Assembly (NCBI GenBank): GCA_963712485.1
Contig: CAVQID010000008.1
Span: 62,001-126,000, forward strand
DNA from: JALORV01 sp963712485
GTDB lineage: Bacteria; Pseudomonadota; Gammaproteobacteria; Burkholderiales; Burkholderiaceae_F
Direction: 5' to 3'
Length of the DNA stretch: 64,000 nucleotides
The position numbers and the translations under genes were made by a program. Position 1 is the first letter of the stretch. Each line of letters starts with the position of its first letter. Under the pieces are notes generated by a model that made no database searches, was not told the DNA's origin, and was given only the letters and a program-made list of their open reading frames with translations. Of the stretch, positions 55,366-63,535 are shown in pieces.

Positions 55366-56516
55366 GAACTCTGGACGCGCTGGTGGGACGTCCCGCGACG
55401 TGGCGGTCCTGGTGTGACGAGGCCGTCCGCCGCATCGACGCCGACTTTGTGCGGTCGGCGGACACGCACCTGCTGCGCGTTGACATTCCCGGCGTTCCGG
55501 GCTGCCCCTTGTACTTCAAGGACGAGTCGGTCCACCCCACCGGCAGTCTGAAGCACCGGCTCGCCCGCTCACTGTTTCTCTATGGACTGTGCAACGGCCT
55601 GATCGGACCGAAAACGACGGTCGTCGAGGCTTCGTCGGGCTCGACGGCGGTGTCCGAAGCCTACTTCGCGCGACTGATTGGCGTGCCGTTCGTCGCCGTA
55701 ATGCCGCGCTCGACCTCGCGCGAGAAGATCACGCAGATCGAGTTTTATGGCGGTCGCTGTCACCTCGTCGATGTCGCGTCTGCCGTCTACGCCGAAGCGG
55801 CGGCACTGGCACTGCGCACCGGCGGGCATTACATGGACCAGTTCACTTACGCCGAGCGCGCGACCGACTGGCGCGGAAACAACAACATCGCCGACTCGAT
55901 CTTCGAGCAGATGAAAGCGGAACCCTGTCCGGTGCCGACATGGATCGTCGTCGGCGCCGGCACGGGTGGGACCTGCGCCACACTCGGCCGCTACGTCCGC
56001 CTGCGCCGGCACCCGACGCAGGTCTGCCTGGCGGATCCCGAGAACTCGGTGTTTCACGACTACTGCATGCAGGGCAACGCGGCGCTGACGCTCGCCAACG
56101 CGTCTCGCATCGAGGGCATCGGTCGGCCGCGGGTCGAACCCAGTTTCAACCGCCACGTGATCGACCGATCGATCCAGGTCGCGGACGCAGCATCATTCGG
56201 CGCCGCTCGCTTTCTCGAGCGCGCGCTCGGACGCAAGGTGGGCCCATCGACCGGCACCGCGCTGATCGCCTGCGCCGAACTGATGGCGCAGATGAAACGG
56301 TCGCGGCAGAACGGTGCTGTCGTCACGTTGCTGTGCGACAGCGGCGAGCGCTACCTGGCCACCTGCTACGACGATGGCTGGCTACGACGCGAAAAGCTCG
56401 ATATCGAGCCGACGCTCACCGCACTGGAGCGCTTCTGGGAAAGCGGCCGATGGCCTGCATCGCTTGCGCGCCGCACGCGCCGGCCTCAGACGCCGAAAAG
56501 CCCCGTGCTGAGGTAG
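55323..56516 (+). CDS. PLP-dependent cysteine synthase-family protein, Cds1-like
   Basis: About 397 residues with the cysteine synthase fold: RSADTHLLRVDIPGVPGCPL, YFKDESVHPTGSLKHRLARS (with the PLP Lys), VVEASSGSTAVSEAYFARLI, and YAERATDWRGNNNIADSIFE. The GTGG cofactor loop is IVVGAGTGGTCATLGRYVRL. These match the single-domain subgroup that includes L-cysteine desulfhydrase Cds1 rather than CysK or CysM. Start: GTG at 55323 overlaps the fumarase end by 43 bases; CTG or GTG at 55380-55383 would avoid the overlap. It converges on cysM with a 31-base overlap. Cysteine breakdown to H2S is likely; synthesis cannot be excluded. Confidence 0.82.
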   Translation: MAGEDRQDSGRSRLRTLDALVGRPATWRSWCDEAVRRIDADFVRSADTHLLRVDIPGVPGCPLYFKDESVHPTGSLKHRLARSLFLYGLCNGLIGPKTTVVEASSGSTAVSEAYFARLIGVPFVAVMPRSTSREKITQIEFYGGRCHLVDVASAVYAEAAALALRTGGHYMDQFTYAERATDWRGNNNIADSIFEQMKAEPCPVPTWIVVGAGTGGTCATLGRYVRLRRHPTQVCLADPENSVFHDYCMQGNAALTLANASRIEGIGRPRVEPSFNRHVIDRSIQVADAASFGAARFLERALGRKVGPSTGTALIACAELMAQMKRSRQNGAVVTLLCDSGERYLATCYDDGWLRREKLDIEPTLTALERFWESGRWPASLARRTRRPQTPKSPVLR

Positions 56517-57409
56517 CGATCACCGCGGTCGCAGACGACGAAGACGATCGTTGCGTTTTCGACTTCGTCCGCGATTCTCAGCGCAATCAGGCAGGCTCCC
56601 GCCGCCGACGGTCCGCACGAGATGCCTTCCTCGGCCGCCATGCGCCGCGCCATCGCCTCCGCTTCAGCCTGAGTCACATACTCGAGCCGATCGACCCCGG
56701 CCGGGTTGTAAATGCGCGGCAGATAAGCTTCGGGCCACTTGCGGATTCCCGGAATCTGCGAGCCCTCTGCCGGCTGCGCGCCGATGATCTGCACGGCGAC
56801 GTTGCGCTCCTTCAGGTAGCGCCCAGCGCCCATGATCGTGCCGGTCGTTCCCATCGCGCTGACGAAGTGCGTGATGCGCCCCTCCGTGTCGCGCCAGATC
56901 TCCGGCCCCGTCGTCTCGTAGTGCGCGCGCGGGTTGTCGGGGTTGGCAAACTGGTCAAGCACGCGGCCTTTCCCTTCGGCCTGCATTTGCATCGCGAGAT
57001 CGCGCGCGTATTCCATGCCGCCCTTGCTCGCTGGCGTCAGGATGATTTCAGCGCCGTATGCAGCCATGCTGGCACGGCGCTCGGCGCTGAGGTTGTCCGG
57101 CATGATGAGCGTCATGCGGTAACCCTTCATCGCCGCGATCATGGCCAATGCGATGCCGGTGTTACCGCTGGTGGGCTCGATCAGGCGGTCGCCCGGATGA
57201 ATATCGCCGCGCTCCTCGGCGCGCGTGATCATCGAATAGGCGGGACGGTCCTTCACCGAGCCGCCGGGATTGTTTCCTTCGAGCTTGCCCAGGATCAGGT
57301 TGCCGCGCCGCGCGTTGTCCTCTCCGGGCAGGCGCTGCAGGCGGACCAGCGGCGTGTTGCCGATCGTCTGGTCGATCGTCGGAAGCGGCACGTGCGCACG
57401 GTCCATCAT
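56486..57409 (-). CDS. cysM: Cysteine synthase B CysM
   Basis: PLP enzyme that makes cysteine from O-acetylserine with sulfide or thiosulfate. The 307-residue protein begins MMDRAHVPLPTIDQTIGNTP and has the Lys loop NNPGGSVKDRPAYSMITRAE, the SGNTG loop PTSGNTGIALAMIAAMKGY, and the AMGTTGTIMGAGRYLKERN phosphate loop. The CysM-type Arg- and Gln-containing segment QPAEGSQIPGIRKWPEAYLP agrees with CysM rather than CysK. The start overlaps the lapB stop (ATGA). It shares 31 bases with the convergent Cds1-like gene. Confidence 0.93.
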   Translation of the reverse strand: MMDRAHVPLPTIDQTIGNTPLVRLQRLPGEDNARRGNLILGKLEGNNPGGSVKDRPAYSMITRAEERGDIHPGDRLIEPTSGNTGIALAMIAAMKGYRMTLIMPDNLSAERRASMAAYGAEIILTPASKGGMEYARDLAMQMQAEGKGRVLDQFANPDNPRAHYETTGPEIWRDTEGRITHFVSAMGTTGTIMGAGRYLKERNVAVQIIGAQPAEGSQIPGIRKWPEAYLPRIYNPAGVDRLEYVTQAEAEAMARRMAAEEGISCGPSAAGACLIALRIADEVENATIVFVVCDRGDRYLSTGLFGV

Positions 57410-58575
57410 GGGCCCTCGAGTTCCTCCAGACGCCGCGGCGGGTAGCTGTCCCAACTGCTGCATCCGGGGCAATTCCAGTGATACTCCCGGGTGCGAAAAC
57501 CGCACTTGCCGCAACGATAGCGTGCCAGTTTGCGCGCGTGTCCCTTGAGCAGCGCGCTCATCGATGACAGCTCTTCGTCACCGGGATTGAGCGCCAGCCG
57601 TGCCTCCGCCAGGCGCTCGAAGCCCAGCAGGGAGGGATGCCGCTTGAGTTCCTCGGCGACCAGCGCCTCGGCCGCGGCCGGTCCCTGCCATTCGGCGCTG
57701 CGAAGGTAGGCTGTATCCAGCAGGTCGATCGACGGCGCATCGAGCAGCGCCCGTCGCAGCCAGTTCAACGCGTCGGTCCTGCGGCCTAACTGATCCAGCG
57801 TGGCAGTGACCTTGCCGGCAATCAGCGGCAGATGATCGCGCGACGCGCCTTCGACTCGTTGCCACAGATGCAGTGCGCCCTCGGAGTCGCCGCGGCGTGC
57901 CGCCAGGTCGCCCGCCAGGATCAGCGCGCGCACCGATTTCCGGTCGGTGGTCAATGCCTCGTCGATCGCCCGCTGCGCATCGTCGAGCCGGCCCGCGCTT
58001 GTTGCCGCCTCCGCCAGCTCGCACTGGAAGTGCGCGATCGCCGTCTGATGATTCTCGCCGGCCTCGCGTTCCAGCAGGCGCGCACAGTCGATAGCTTTGA
58101 GCCAGTCGCGTTCCATCTGGTAGATCCGCAGCAGCGCGCGCAACGCATCGAACCGATGGTTGCGGTCCTCGAGCAGCCGGGTAAACGCGTCCTCGGCGCG
58201 ATCGAGCAGTCCGCCCTTCAGGTAGTCCTGCCCCAGTTCGGCGAGCGCGCGAGACCGCTCGCGTGCCGGAAGGTCTGCGCGGTTGAGCAGATGGGTGTGG
58301 ATGCGCACCGCCCGGTCGAACTCGCCACGGCGGCGAAAAAGGTTGCCCAGTGCGTGGTGCAGTTCGATCGTCTCCGGATCGAGCTTGACGACCTCGATGA
58401 AGGCGTCAATGGCCTTGTCATGCTGATCGTTGAGCAGCAAATTGAGACCGCGAAAGTAAGAGCGCGGCAGTGCAGCGTTGTCTGTGGCCCGAGTGCGCGA
58501 CTCGAAGCCGCGGCCAAACCAGCCTGCGGCAAAAACCAGCGGCAGCGCCACCAGATACCAGAGTTCGAACTCCAT
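57406..58575 (-). CDS. lapB: LPS assembly protein LapB (YciM)
   Basis: Inner-membrane TPR protein that couples LPS synthesis to FtsH-dependent LpxC turnover. The 389-residue protein starts at ATG 58575 (MEFELWYLVALPLVFAAGWF), giving an N-terminal membrane helix. Nine TPR-like units follow (for example NDQHDKAIDAFIEVVKLDPE, GEFDRAVRIHTHLLNRAD). The C-terminus is a rubredoxin-like metal domain with RCGKCGFRTREYHWNCPGCS. The start overlaps the lapA stop by one base, and the cysM start overlaps its own stop. FtsH is also in this window. Confidence 0.95.
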   Translation of the reverse strand: MEFELWYLVALPLVFAAGWFGRGFESRTRATDNAALPRSYFRGLNLLLNDQHDKAIDAFIEVVKLDPETIELHHALGNLFRRRGEFDRAVRIHTHLLNRADLPARERSRALAELGQDYLKGGLLDRAEDAFTRLLEDRNHRFDALRALLRIYQMERDWLKAIDCARLLEREAGENHQTAIAHFQCELAEAATSAGRLDDAQRAIDEALTTDRKSVRALILAGDLAARRGDSEGALHLWQRVEGASRDHLPLIAGKVTATLDQLGRRTDALNWLRRALLDAPSIDLLDTAYLRSAEWQGPAAAEALVAEELKRHPSLLGFERLAEARLALNPGDEELSSMSALLKGHARKLARYRCGKCGFRTREYHWNCPGCSSWDSYPPRRLEELEGP

Positions 58576-58913
58576 CAACGACGCCCGTGGTCGCCCGTGA
58601 TCTCTGCGACGGCGCCGGACTGGCGAGCAGCCGACGTCATCATGTCATCTGCCACGTCGGCACTGGGGGGGACCGGCGCCTGCTGACGCAGGATCGTCAC
58701 CTCCCGACGCATCCGGTAGATCGGCGCCGCCAGCGCCAGCGCACCGAGCAGCGCACCCACCGCAACGCAGGTCAGCATCACGAGAATCAGCGGCACGTGT
58801 TCCCAGGTCAGCGTGGACGTCAGGCGCACCGGTACGGGAGTCGTGTTCTTCAGCGCGAACCACAGCACGAGCAGGAAGAACCCGACCTTGACGATCCATG
58901 CCAGCAGTCTCAT
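58575..58913 (-). CDS. lapA: LPS assembly protein LapA domain protein
   Basis: Small membrane protein of 112 residues with two transmembrane helices (WIVKVGFFLLVLWFALKNTT and LVMLTCVAVGALLGALALAA) and a soluble tail. The ATG at 58913 is preceded by GGAGGTG. It is encoded immediately upstream of lapB, with the stop and start overlapping, as is usual. LapA works with LapB; its detailed role is less certain. Confidence 0.92.
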   Translation of the reverse strand: MRLLAWIVKVGFFLLVLWFALKNTTPVPVRLTSTLTWEHVPLILVMLTCVAVGALLGALALAAPIYRMRREVTILRQQAPVPPSADVADDMMTSAARQSGAVAEITGDHGRR

Positions 58914-59000
58914 CCACACCTCCGGGCCAGCGCCTGACTGAAGGGGACATTGTAGGGAAGCCACGCCGTGTCCTGCCCGTCCGTGTGTGCGCCGGAGGCC

Positions 59001-59025
59001 AAAAAAAAGCCGCGCTGGGCGCGGC
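59001..59025 (-). terminator. Rho-independent terminator of ihfB
   Basis: The minus strand has GCCGCGC / GCGCGGC, a 7-base-pair stem with a 3-base loop, followed by TTTTTTTT. It lies 20 bases after the ihfB stop and upstream of lapA, so lapAB are likely transcribed separately. Confidence 0.93.
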
Positions 59026-59044
59026 CTTCTGAAGGTTGCGAAGT

Positions 59045-59359
59045 TCAATCGGAATCGTCGTCCGAGGCATCCGGGTCGGCTTCGCCATCGACGCGCTCGC
59101 GCAGTTCCTTGCCCGCCTTGAAGTGCGGAACGTACTTCGCGGGTACCTGGACGCGATCACCCGACTTGGGATTGCGCCCGACACGAGGCGGCCGGTAGTT
59201 CAGAGCGAAGCTGCCGAAACCGCGGATCTCGATGCGCTGACCGCCGGCGAGCGCCTCGGTCATCGCGTCGAGCATCGTGTTGACGGCCTCATCGGCATCT
59301 CGCGCGACCAGGCGGGGATTGCGCTCCGCCAGCCGCGCGATCAGCTCCGACTTCGTCAT
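59045..59359 (-). CDS. ihfB: Integration host factor subunit beta
   Basis: DNA-bending partner of IHF alpha. The 104-residue product starts MTKSELIARLAERNPRLVAR. It contains the arm and minor-groove Pro region RNPKSGDRVQVPAKYVPHFK with ALAGGQRIEIRGFGSFALNY. The C-terminus is acidic (PDASDDDSD). I prefer ATG 59359 as in the family; an in-frame TTG at 59368 is weaker. It lies 22 bases downstream of rpsA, the conserved rpsA-ihfB pair. Confidence 0.95.
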   Translation of the reverse strand: MTKSELIARLAERNPRLVARDADEAVNTMLDAMTEALAGGQRIEIRGFGSFALNYRPPRVGRNPKSGDRVQVPAKYVPHFKAGKELRERVDGEADPDASDDDSD

Positions 59360-59381
59360 CGTCTTCAACGAAAGACTCCGT

Positions 59382-61094
59382 TTACTTGCTCTGCGTGTCC
59401 AGTTTCGCTTTCAGCAGCGCACCCAGGTTGGTGGTGCCGGTCTGCGCTTCGGACTGCATGCGTTCCATCGCCGCCGACGTTTCCGCAGTGTCCTTCGCCT
59501 TGATCGACAGGTTGATGTTGCGGTTCTTGCGGTCGACATTGATGATCATCGCGTTGACGGTGTCGCCTTCCTTGATGTGGTTGCGTGCGTCCTCAACGCG
59601 ATCTGCAGCGATCTCCGAGGCGCGCAGATAGCCCTCGATATCACCGCCAAGATCGACGACCGCACCCTTCGCGTCAACCGTCTTGACGGTGCCGGTGACC
59701 ATGGAACCCTTCTCATGGCCCGCCGCGAAGTTGGTAAACGGATCGCCCGACATCTGCTTGACGCCGAGAGAAATGCGCTCGCGCTCGGTGTCGATCGCCA
59801 GCACCATCGCCTCGATCTCGTCGCCCTTCTTGTACTTGCGGACTGCGTCCTCGCCGGTTTCGCTCCACGACAGGTCCGACAGGTGCACGAGGCCATCGAT
59901 GCCGCCGTTCAGGCCGATGAAGACACCGAAGTCGGTGATCGACTTGATCTGGCCCTTCACCTTGTCGCCCTTCTTGTGCGACAACGCGAAGTCGTCCCAC
60001 GGATTGGGCTTGCACTGCTTCATGCCGAGGCTGATGCGGCGACGCTCCTCGTCGATCTCGAGGACCATGACCTCGACCTCGTCGCCGAGCTGCACGATCT
60101 TCTTCGGATCGACGTTCTTGTTGGTCCAGTCCATTTCGGAAACGTGCACCAGGCCCTCGATGCCGGCCTCGATCTCGACGAACGCGCCGTAGTCGGTGAT
60201 GTTGGTGACCTTGCCGAACAGGCGCGTGCCCTGCGGGTAGCGGCGCGCGAGACCCACCCACGGATCCTCGCCGAGCTGCTTGACGCCCAGCGACACGCGG
60301 TTCTTTTCCTGGTCGAACTTCAGGATCTTTGCAGTGATCTCCTGCCCGACCTGCACCACTTCGCTCGGGTGGCGCACGCGGCGCCAGGCCAGGTCGGTGA
60401 TGTGCAGCAGGCCGTCGATGCCGCCGAGGTCGACGAACGCGCCGTAATCGGTGATGTTCTTGACCGTGCCTTTGACGATCGCGCCTTCCTTGAGGTTCTC
60501 GAGCAGCTTGGCGCGCTCCTCGCCCATGCTGGCCTCGACCACCGCACGGCGGGAGACCACGACGTTGTTGCGCTTGCGGTCGAGCTTGATGACCTTGAAT
60601 TCGAGTGTCTTCCCCTCGTAAGGCGTGGTGTCCTTGACGGGACGCGTGTCGACCAGCGAACCCGGCAGGAACGCGCGGATGCCATTGGTCATGACCGTCA
60701 GGCCGCCCTTGACCTTGCCCGTGATCGTGCCGGCAACGAGTTCGCCGCTGTCGAGTGCTTTTTCGAGGTTCATCCAGGCGGCGAGGCGCTTGGCCTTGTC
60801 GCGCGACAGGATCGTGTCGCCGTAACCGTTCTCGAGTGACTCGATCGCGACCGAGACGAAGTCACCCGGATTGACGCTCAACTGGCCGTTGTCGTCCTTG
60901 AATTCTTCGAGCGGGATGTAGGCCTCGGACTTCAGACCGGCGTTGACGACGACGAAGTTGTAGTCGACGCGGATCACCTCGGCGGTGATCACTTCGCCCT
61001 GCTTCATTTCCTGGCGATTCAGGCTCTCTTCGAAGAGGGCGGCAAAACTTTCTGACTTGCTGGGACTGCTGCTGTGAGTTGCGACGGATGACAT
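59382..61094 (-). CDS. rpsA: 30S ribosomal protein S1
   Basis: RNA-binding protein of the small subunit that brings mRNA to the ribosome. The 570-residue protein has six S1 OB-fold repeats. The second repeat includes TITGKVKGGLTVMTNGIRAF, and each later repeat has a conserved form such as NITDYGAFVDLGGIDGLLHI, NITDYGAFVEIEAGIEGLVH or SITDFGVFIGLNGGIDGLVH. ATG 61094 (MSSVATHSSSPSKSESFAAL) has no strong Shine-Dalgarno, as is known for rpsA. An upstream ATG at 61130 is in frame. It follows cmk, the conserved order. Confidence 0.96.
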   Translation of the reverse strand: MSSVATHSSSPSKSESFAALFEESLNRQEMKQGEVITAEVIRVDYNFVVVNAGLKSEAYIPLEEFKDDNGQLSVNPGDFVSVAIESLENGYGDTILSRDKAKRLAAWMNLEKALDSGELVAGTITGKVKGGLTVMTNGIRAFLPGSLVDTRPVKDTTPYEGKTLEFKVIKLDRKRNNVVVSRRAVVEASMGEERAKLLENLKEGAIVKGTVKNITDYGAFVDLGGIDGLLHITDLAWRRVRHPSEVVQVGQEITAKILKFDQEKNRVSLGVKQLGEDPWVGLARRYPQGTRLFGKVTNITDYGAFVEIEAGIEGLVHVSEMDWTNKNVDPKKIVQLGDEVEVMVLEIDEERRRISLGMKQCKPNPWDDFALSHKKGDKVKGQIKSITDFGVFIGLNGGIDGLVHLSDLSWSETGEDAVRKYKKGDEIEAMVLAIDTERERISLGVKQMSGDPFTNFAAGHEKGSMVTGTVKTVDAKGAVVDLGGDIEGYLRASEIAADRVEDARNHIKEGDTVNAMIINVDRKNRNINLSIKAKDTAETSAAMERMQSEAQTGTTNLGALLKAKLDTQSK

Positions 61095-61239
61095 GTAAGG
61101 ACCCAATGAAAACCAACACTTGCCAATCACGCTTCGGCGTTGCGCCTCGGCGGAGTTGTCGACACGCAGCGGGAAAACCTCAACCGGGCTGGCGCCCGCG
61201 ACAAAGACGTCCCTGCTGCACCCTTTACTGCTTGCATTG

Positions 61240-61911
61240 CTACTGACTGCCCTGCTGCCTTCCGTACCAGTTCAACACCTGCGCGACGACCTCGTCGATC
61301 GTGAGTGCCGAGGAGTCCAGCCGGTAGGCATCTTCGGCGGGCCTGAGTGGCGCGGCGGACCGTTCAGTGTCACGGCGGTCGCGCGCCTCAAGATCCCGCG
61401 AAAGGTCGGAAATATTAGTCGAAATTCCTTTTTCGATCAACTGCTTATGTCGCCGCTCGGCACGCGCCTGCACAGTTGCGGTGAGAAACACTTTAAGGTC
61501 GGCATCCGGAAAGACGACGGTACCCATGTCGCGTCCATCGGCGACGAGTCCCGGCGCTTGCCGGCGGCGGCGCTGCAGTTCAAGGAGGGCTTCACGCACC
61601 GCGGGGTGCACCGCCACCTGCGACGCGGCGCGGCTGATGTCCTCGGAGCGGATTTCATCCGTGACATCGACGCGGTCCATTTCGATGCGACCGTCGTTGA
61701 AGCAGGGCTGCATCGTTCGCGCCAGGCCCGCGAGCTTCGCTTCATCCGTCGGTGCAACCTGGCAATGCAGGGCTTCCCAGGCGAGCAGGCGGTAGAGCGC
61801 GCCACTATCCAGATAGTTGAATCCGAGCTTACTTGCGACACGCTGGGCGATCGTGCCCTTGCCCGACGCGGTCGGGCCGTCGATCGCAATCACAGGCGGC
61901 TGCGGGGTCAT
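61240..61911 (-). CDS. cmk: Cytidylate kinase
   Basis: Phosphorylates CMP and dCMP. The 223-residue protein starts MTPQPPVIAIDGPTASGKGT, which has the P-loop, and continues with NYLDSGALYRLLAWEALHC. VADGRDMGTVVFPDADLKVF and LTATVQARAERRHKQL follow. The open frame could begin at 61965, but the family start is the ATG at 61911. It lies 145 bases upstream of rpsA in the usual order. A DUF2061 gene on the opposite strand lies between it and aroA. Confidence 0.94.
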   Translation of the reverse strand: MTPQPPVIAIDGPTASGKGTIAQRVASKLGFNYLDSGALYRLLAWEALHCQVAPTDEAKLAGLARTMQPCFNDGRIEMDRVDVTDEIRSEDISRAASQVAVHPAVREALLELQRRRRQAPGLVADGRDMGTVVFPDADLKVFLTATVQARAERRHKQLIEKGISTNISDLSRDLEARDRRDTERSAAPLRPAEDAYRLDSSALTIDEVVAQVLNWYGRQQGSQ

Positions 61912-62000
61912 CGGCGGGCTATCGGCGCCATCGGCAAAATCAACTGGACCATGCCAGGCGCACACCGTAGCTTTTTGAGTGACTCCACGGGAGGAAAGAG

Positions 62001-62240
62001 ATGCGCATACCCCTCAAACTGAGCCTTGCGAAGACCGGCAGCTTCGCGATCGTGCACTTCACCGTCGCCTTTTCGATCGCCTACCTGCTCACCGGCAGTG
62101 TCGGCATCGCCAGCGCACTCGCGCTGATTGAACCGCTGGCCAACACGGTGGCGTACTTCGTTCATGAGCGCGCCTGGTCTCGCGTGCCGCTGCGCCCGGC
62201 CGGCGGCGGCGAAACGAGCGTCGCCAGCGCGCGGAAGTAA
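62001..62240 (+). CDS. DUF2061 small membrane protein
   Basis: A 79-residue protein with a short cytoplasmic start (MRIPLKLSLAKTGSFAIVHF) and two likely transmembrane helices, FTVAFSIAYLLTGSVGIASA and LALIEPLANTVAYFVHERAW. The HERAW end matches the DUF2061 pattern. Function unknown. AGGAAAGAG precedes the ATG. The last 79 bases overlap the 3' end of aroA on the other strand, so the two are convergent and overlapping. Confidence 0.8.
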   Translation: MRIPLKLSLAKTGSFAIVHFTVAFSIAYLLTGSVGIASALALIEPLANTVAYFVHERAWSRVPLRPAGGGETSVASARK

Positions 62241-63502
62241 TCCGGAAACGTCTTGGCGACGCAGTGCGGATCGCGGATGTGAACCGCACGGCCGCCGACG
62301 GCAGCGAGCGAAAGGCACATCGCCATACGGTGGTCATCGTACGTGTCCACCGTCGCCTCGCGCACCTGCGCTGGCGGATGAATGCGGAGCCAGTCCGGGC
62401 CTTCATCTACCTCGGCTCCCAGCTTGCGCAGTTCGGTCGCCATCGCCGTGATGCGGTCGGTTTCCTTGACGCGCCATGAGCCAATATTGCGCAGCGTCGT
62501 GACGCCCTCCGCAAACAGCGCAACAACGGCGAGCGTCATCGCCGCGTCCGGGATGTGATTGAAGTCCGCGTCGACGCCTCGCAGCCGACCGAAGCTCGGC
62601 GCGGATGCCTCGATGTGCTGGTCGGACATATGCACGCGCGCGCCCATGGCTTCGAGTGCCTCGGCGAAGTGCAGGTCGCCCTGCACGCTCCCGCGGCCAA
62701 CGCCATCGACACGCACCGGCCCGCCCGCCAGAGCACCTAGCGCGAGGAAATACGAAGCTCCCGAGGCATCCCCCTCGACGACGATCCGACCCGGAGAGAC
62801 GTAATGTGCACGCGGCACGACGAATTCATCGCCGTCGCGCGCGACCTCGACGCCGAAGCGCTTCATCAACGCGATCGTCATATCGATGTACGGGCGCGAA
62901 ATCAGCGGTCCCTCCACGGCGATGGTCAGGCCCTGCGAGGGTGCTGACAACGGCGCAGCCATCAGCAGGCCGGTAAGAAACTGGCTCGAGACGTCCCCGC
63001 GCACGTGTGCGCGATCGGCGTTCAGCGTCGTTGCCGGTTCAATGCGAAGCGGCGGGAAGCCCGCCTTCGCGCCATAACTGATGTGCGCGCCAAGGACGTT
63101 CAACGCATCGACGAGGTCGCCGATCGGCCGCTCGCGCATGCGTGGGACCCCGTCGAGGAGATAACGCCCTGCGGAAAACGCCAGCGCGGCAGTCAGGGAC
63201 CTGAAGGCGGTACCGGCGTTGCCGAGAAACAGTTCGGCATCGCGCACGGGAAAGTGCCCGGCACAGCCGGAGACCCTGAGGCCTGCATTGGTGGTCGCCA
63301 TCGCCACGCCGAGTGCGGCCAGTGCATCGCGCATCACTGAAGTGTCGTCAGCCTTGAGCAGACCCGCGACCAGCGTCTCGCCCTGCGCCAGCGCAGCGAG
63401 CAGCAGAACGCGGTTGGAGATGCTTTTTGAGCCCGGAAGTCGCACCGCGCCGGCGGCGCGGTGGATCGGCTCAATGGTGAGAATGGCGGGCCACGAAGTC
63501 AC
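62162..63502 (-). CDS. aroA: 3-Phosphoshikimate 1-carboxyvinyltransferase (EPSP synthase)
   Basis: Makes EPSP from shikimate-3-phosphate and PEP in aromatic amino acid synthesis. The 446-residue protein has the N-terminal GAVRLPGSKSISNRVLLLAA, the NAGTAFRSLTAALAFSAGRY loop (LFLGNAGTA motif with Ala-rich helix), the RPIGDLVDAL segment, and SSQFLTGLLMAAPLSAPSQG. The second domain has GDASGASYFLALGALAGGPV and NIGSWRVKETDRITAMATEL. These residues resemble class I (glyphosate-sensitive) enzymes. Its 3' end overlaps the antisense DUF2061 gene. Confidence 0.95.
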   Translation of the reverse strand: MTSWPAILTIEPIHRAAGAVRLPGSKSISNRVLLLAALAQGETLVAGLLKADDTSVMRDALAALGVAMATTNAGLRVSGCAGHFPVRDAELFLGNAGTAFRSLTAALAFSAGRYLLDGVPRMRERPIGDLVDALNVLGAHISYGAKAGFPPLRIEPATTLNADRAHVRGDVSSQFLTGLLMAAPLSAPSQGLTIAVEGPLISRPYIDMTIALMKRFGVEVARDGDEFVVPRAHYVSPGRIVVEGDASGASYFLALGALAGGPVRVDGVGRGSVQGDLHFAEALEAMGARVHMSDQHIEASAPSFGRLRGVDADFNHIPDAAMTLAVVALFAEGVTTLRNIGSWRVKETDRITAMATELRKLGAEVDEGPDWLRIHPPAQVREATVDTYDDHRMAMCLSLAAVGGRAVHIRDPHCVAKTFPDYFRALATLVSPPPAGRSGTRDQARS

Positions 63503-63535
63503 GTGGCGATGATGCCACGGCGCTTGCGCGAGGTC

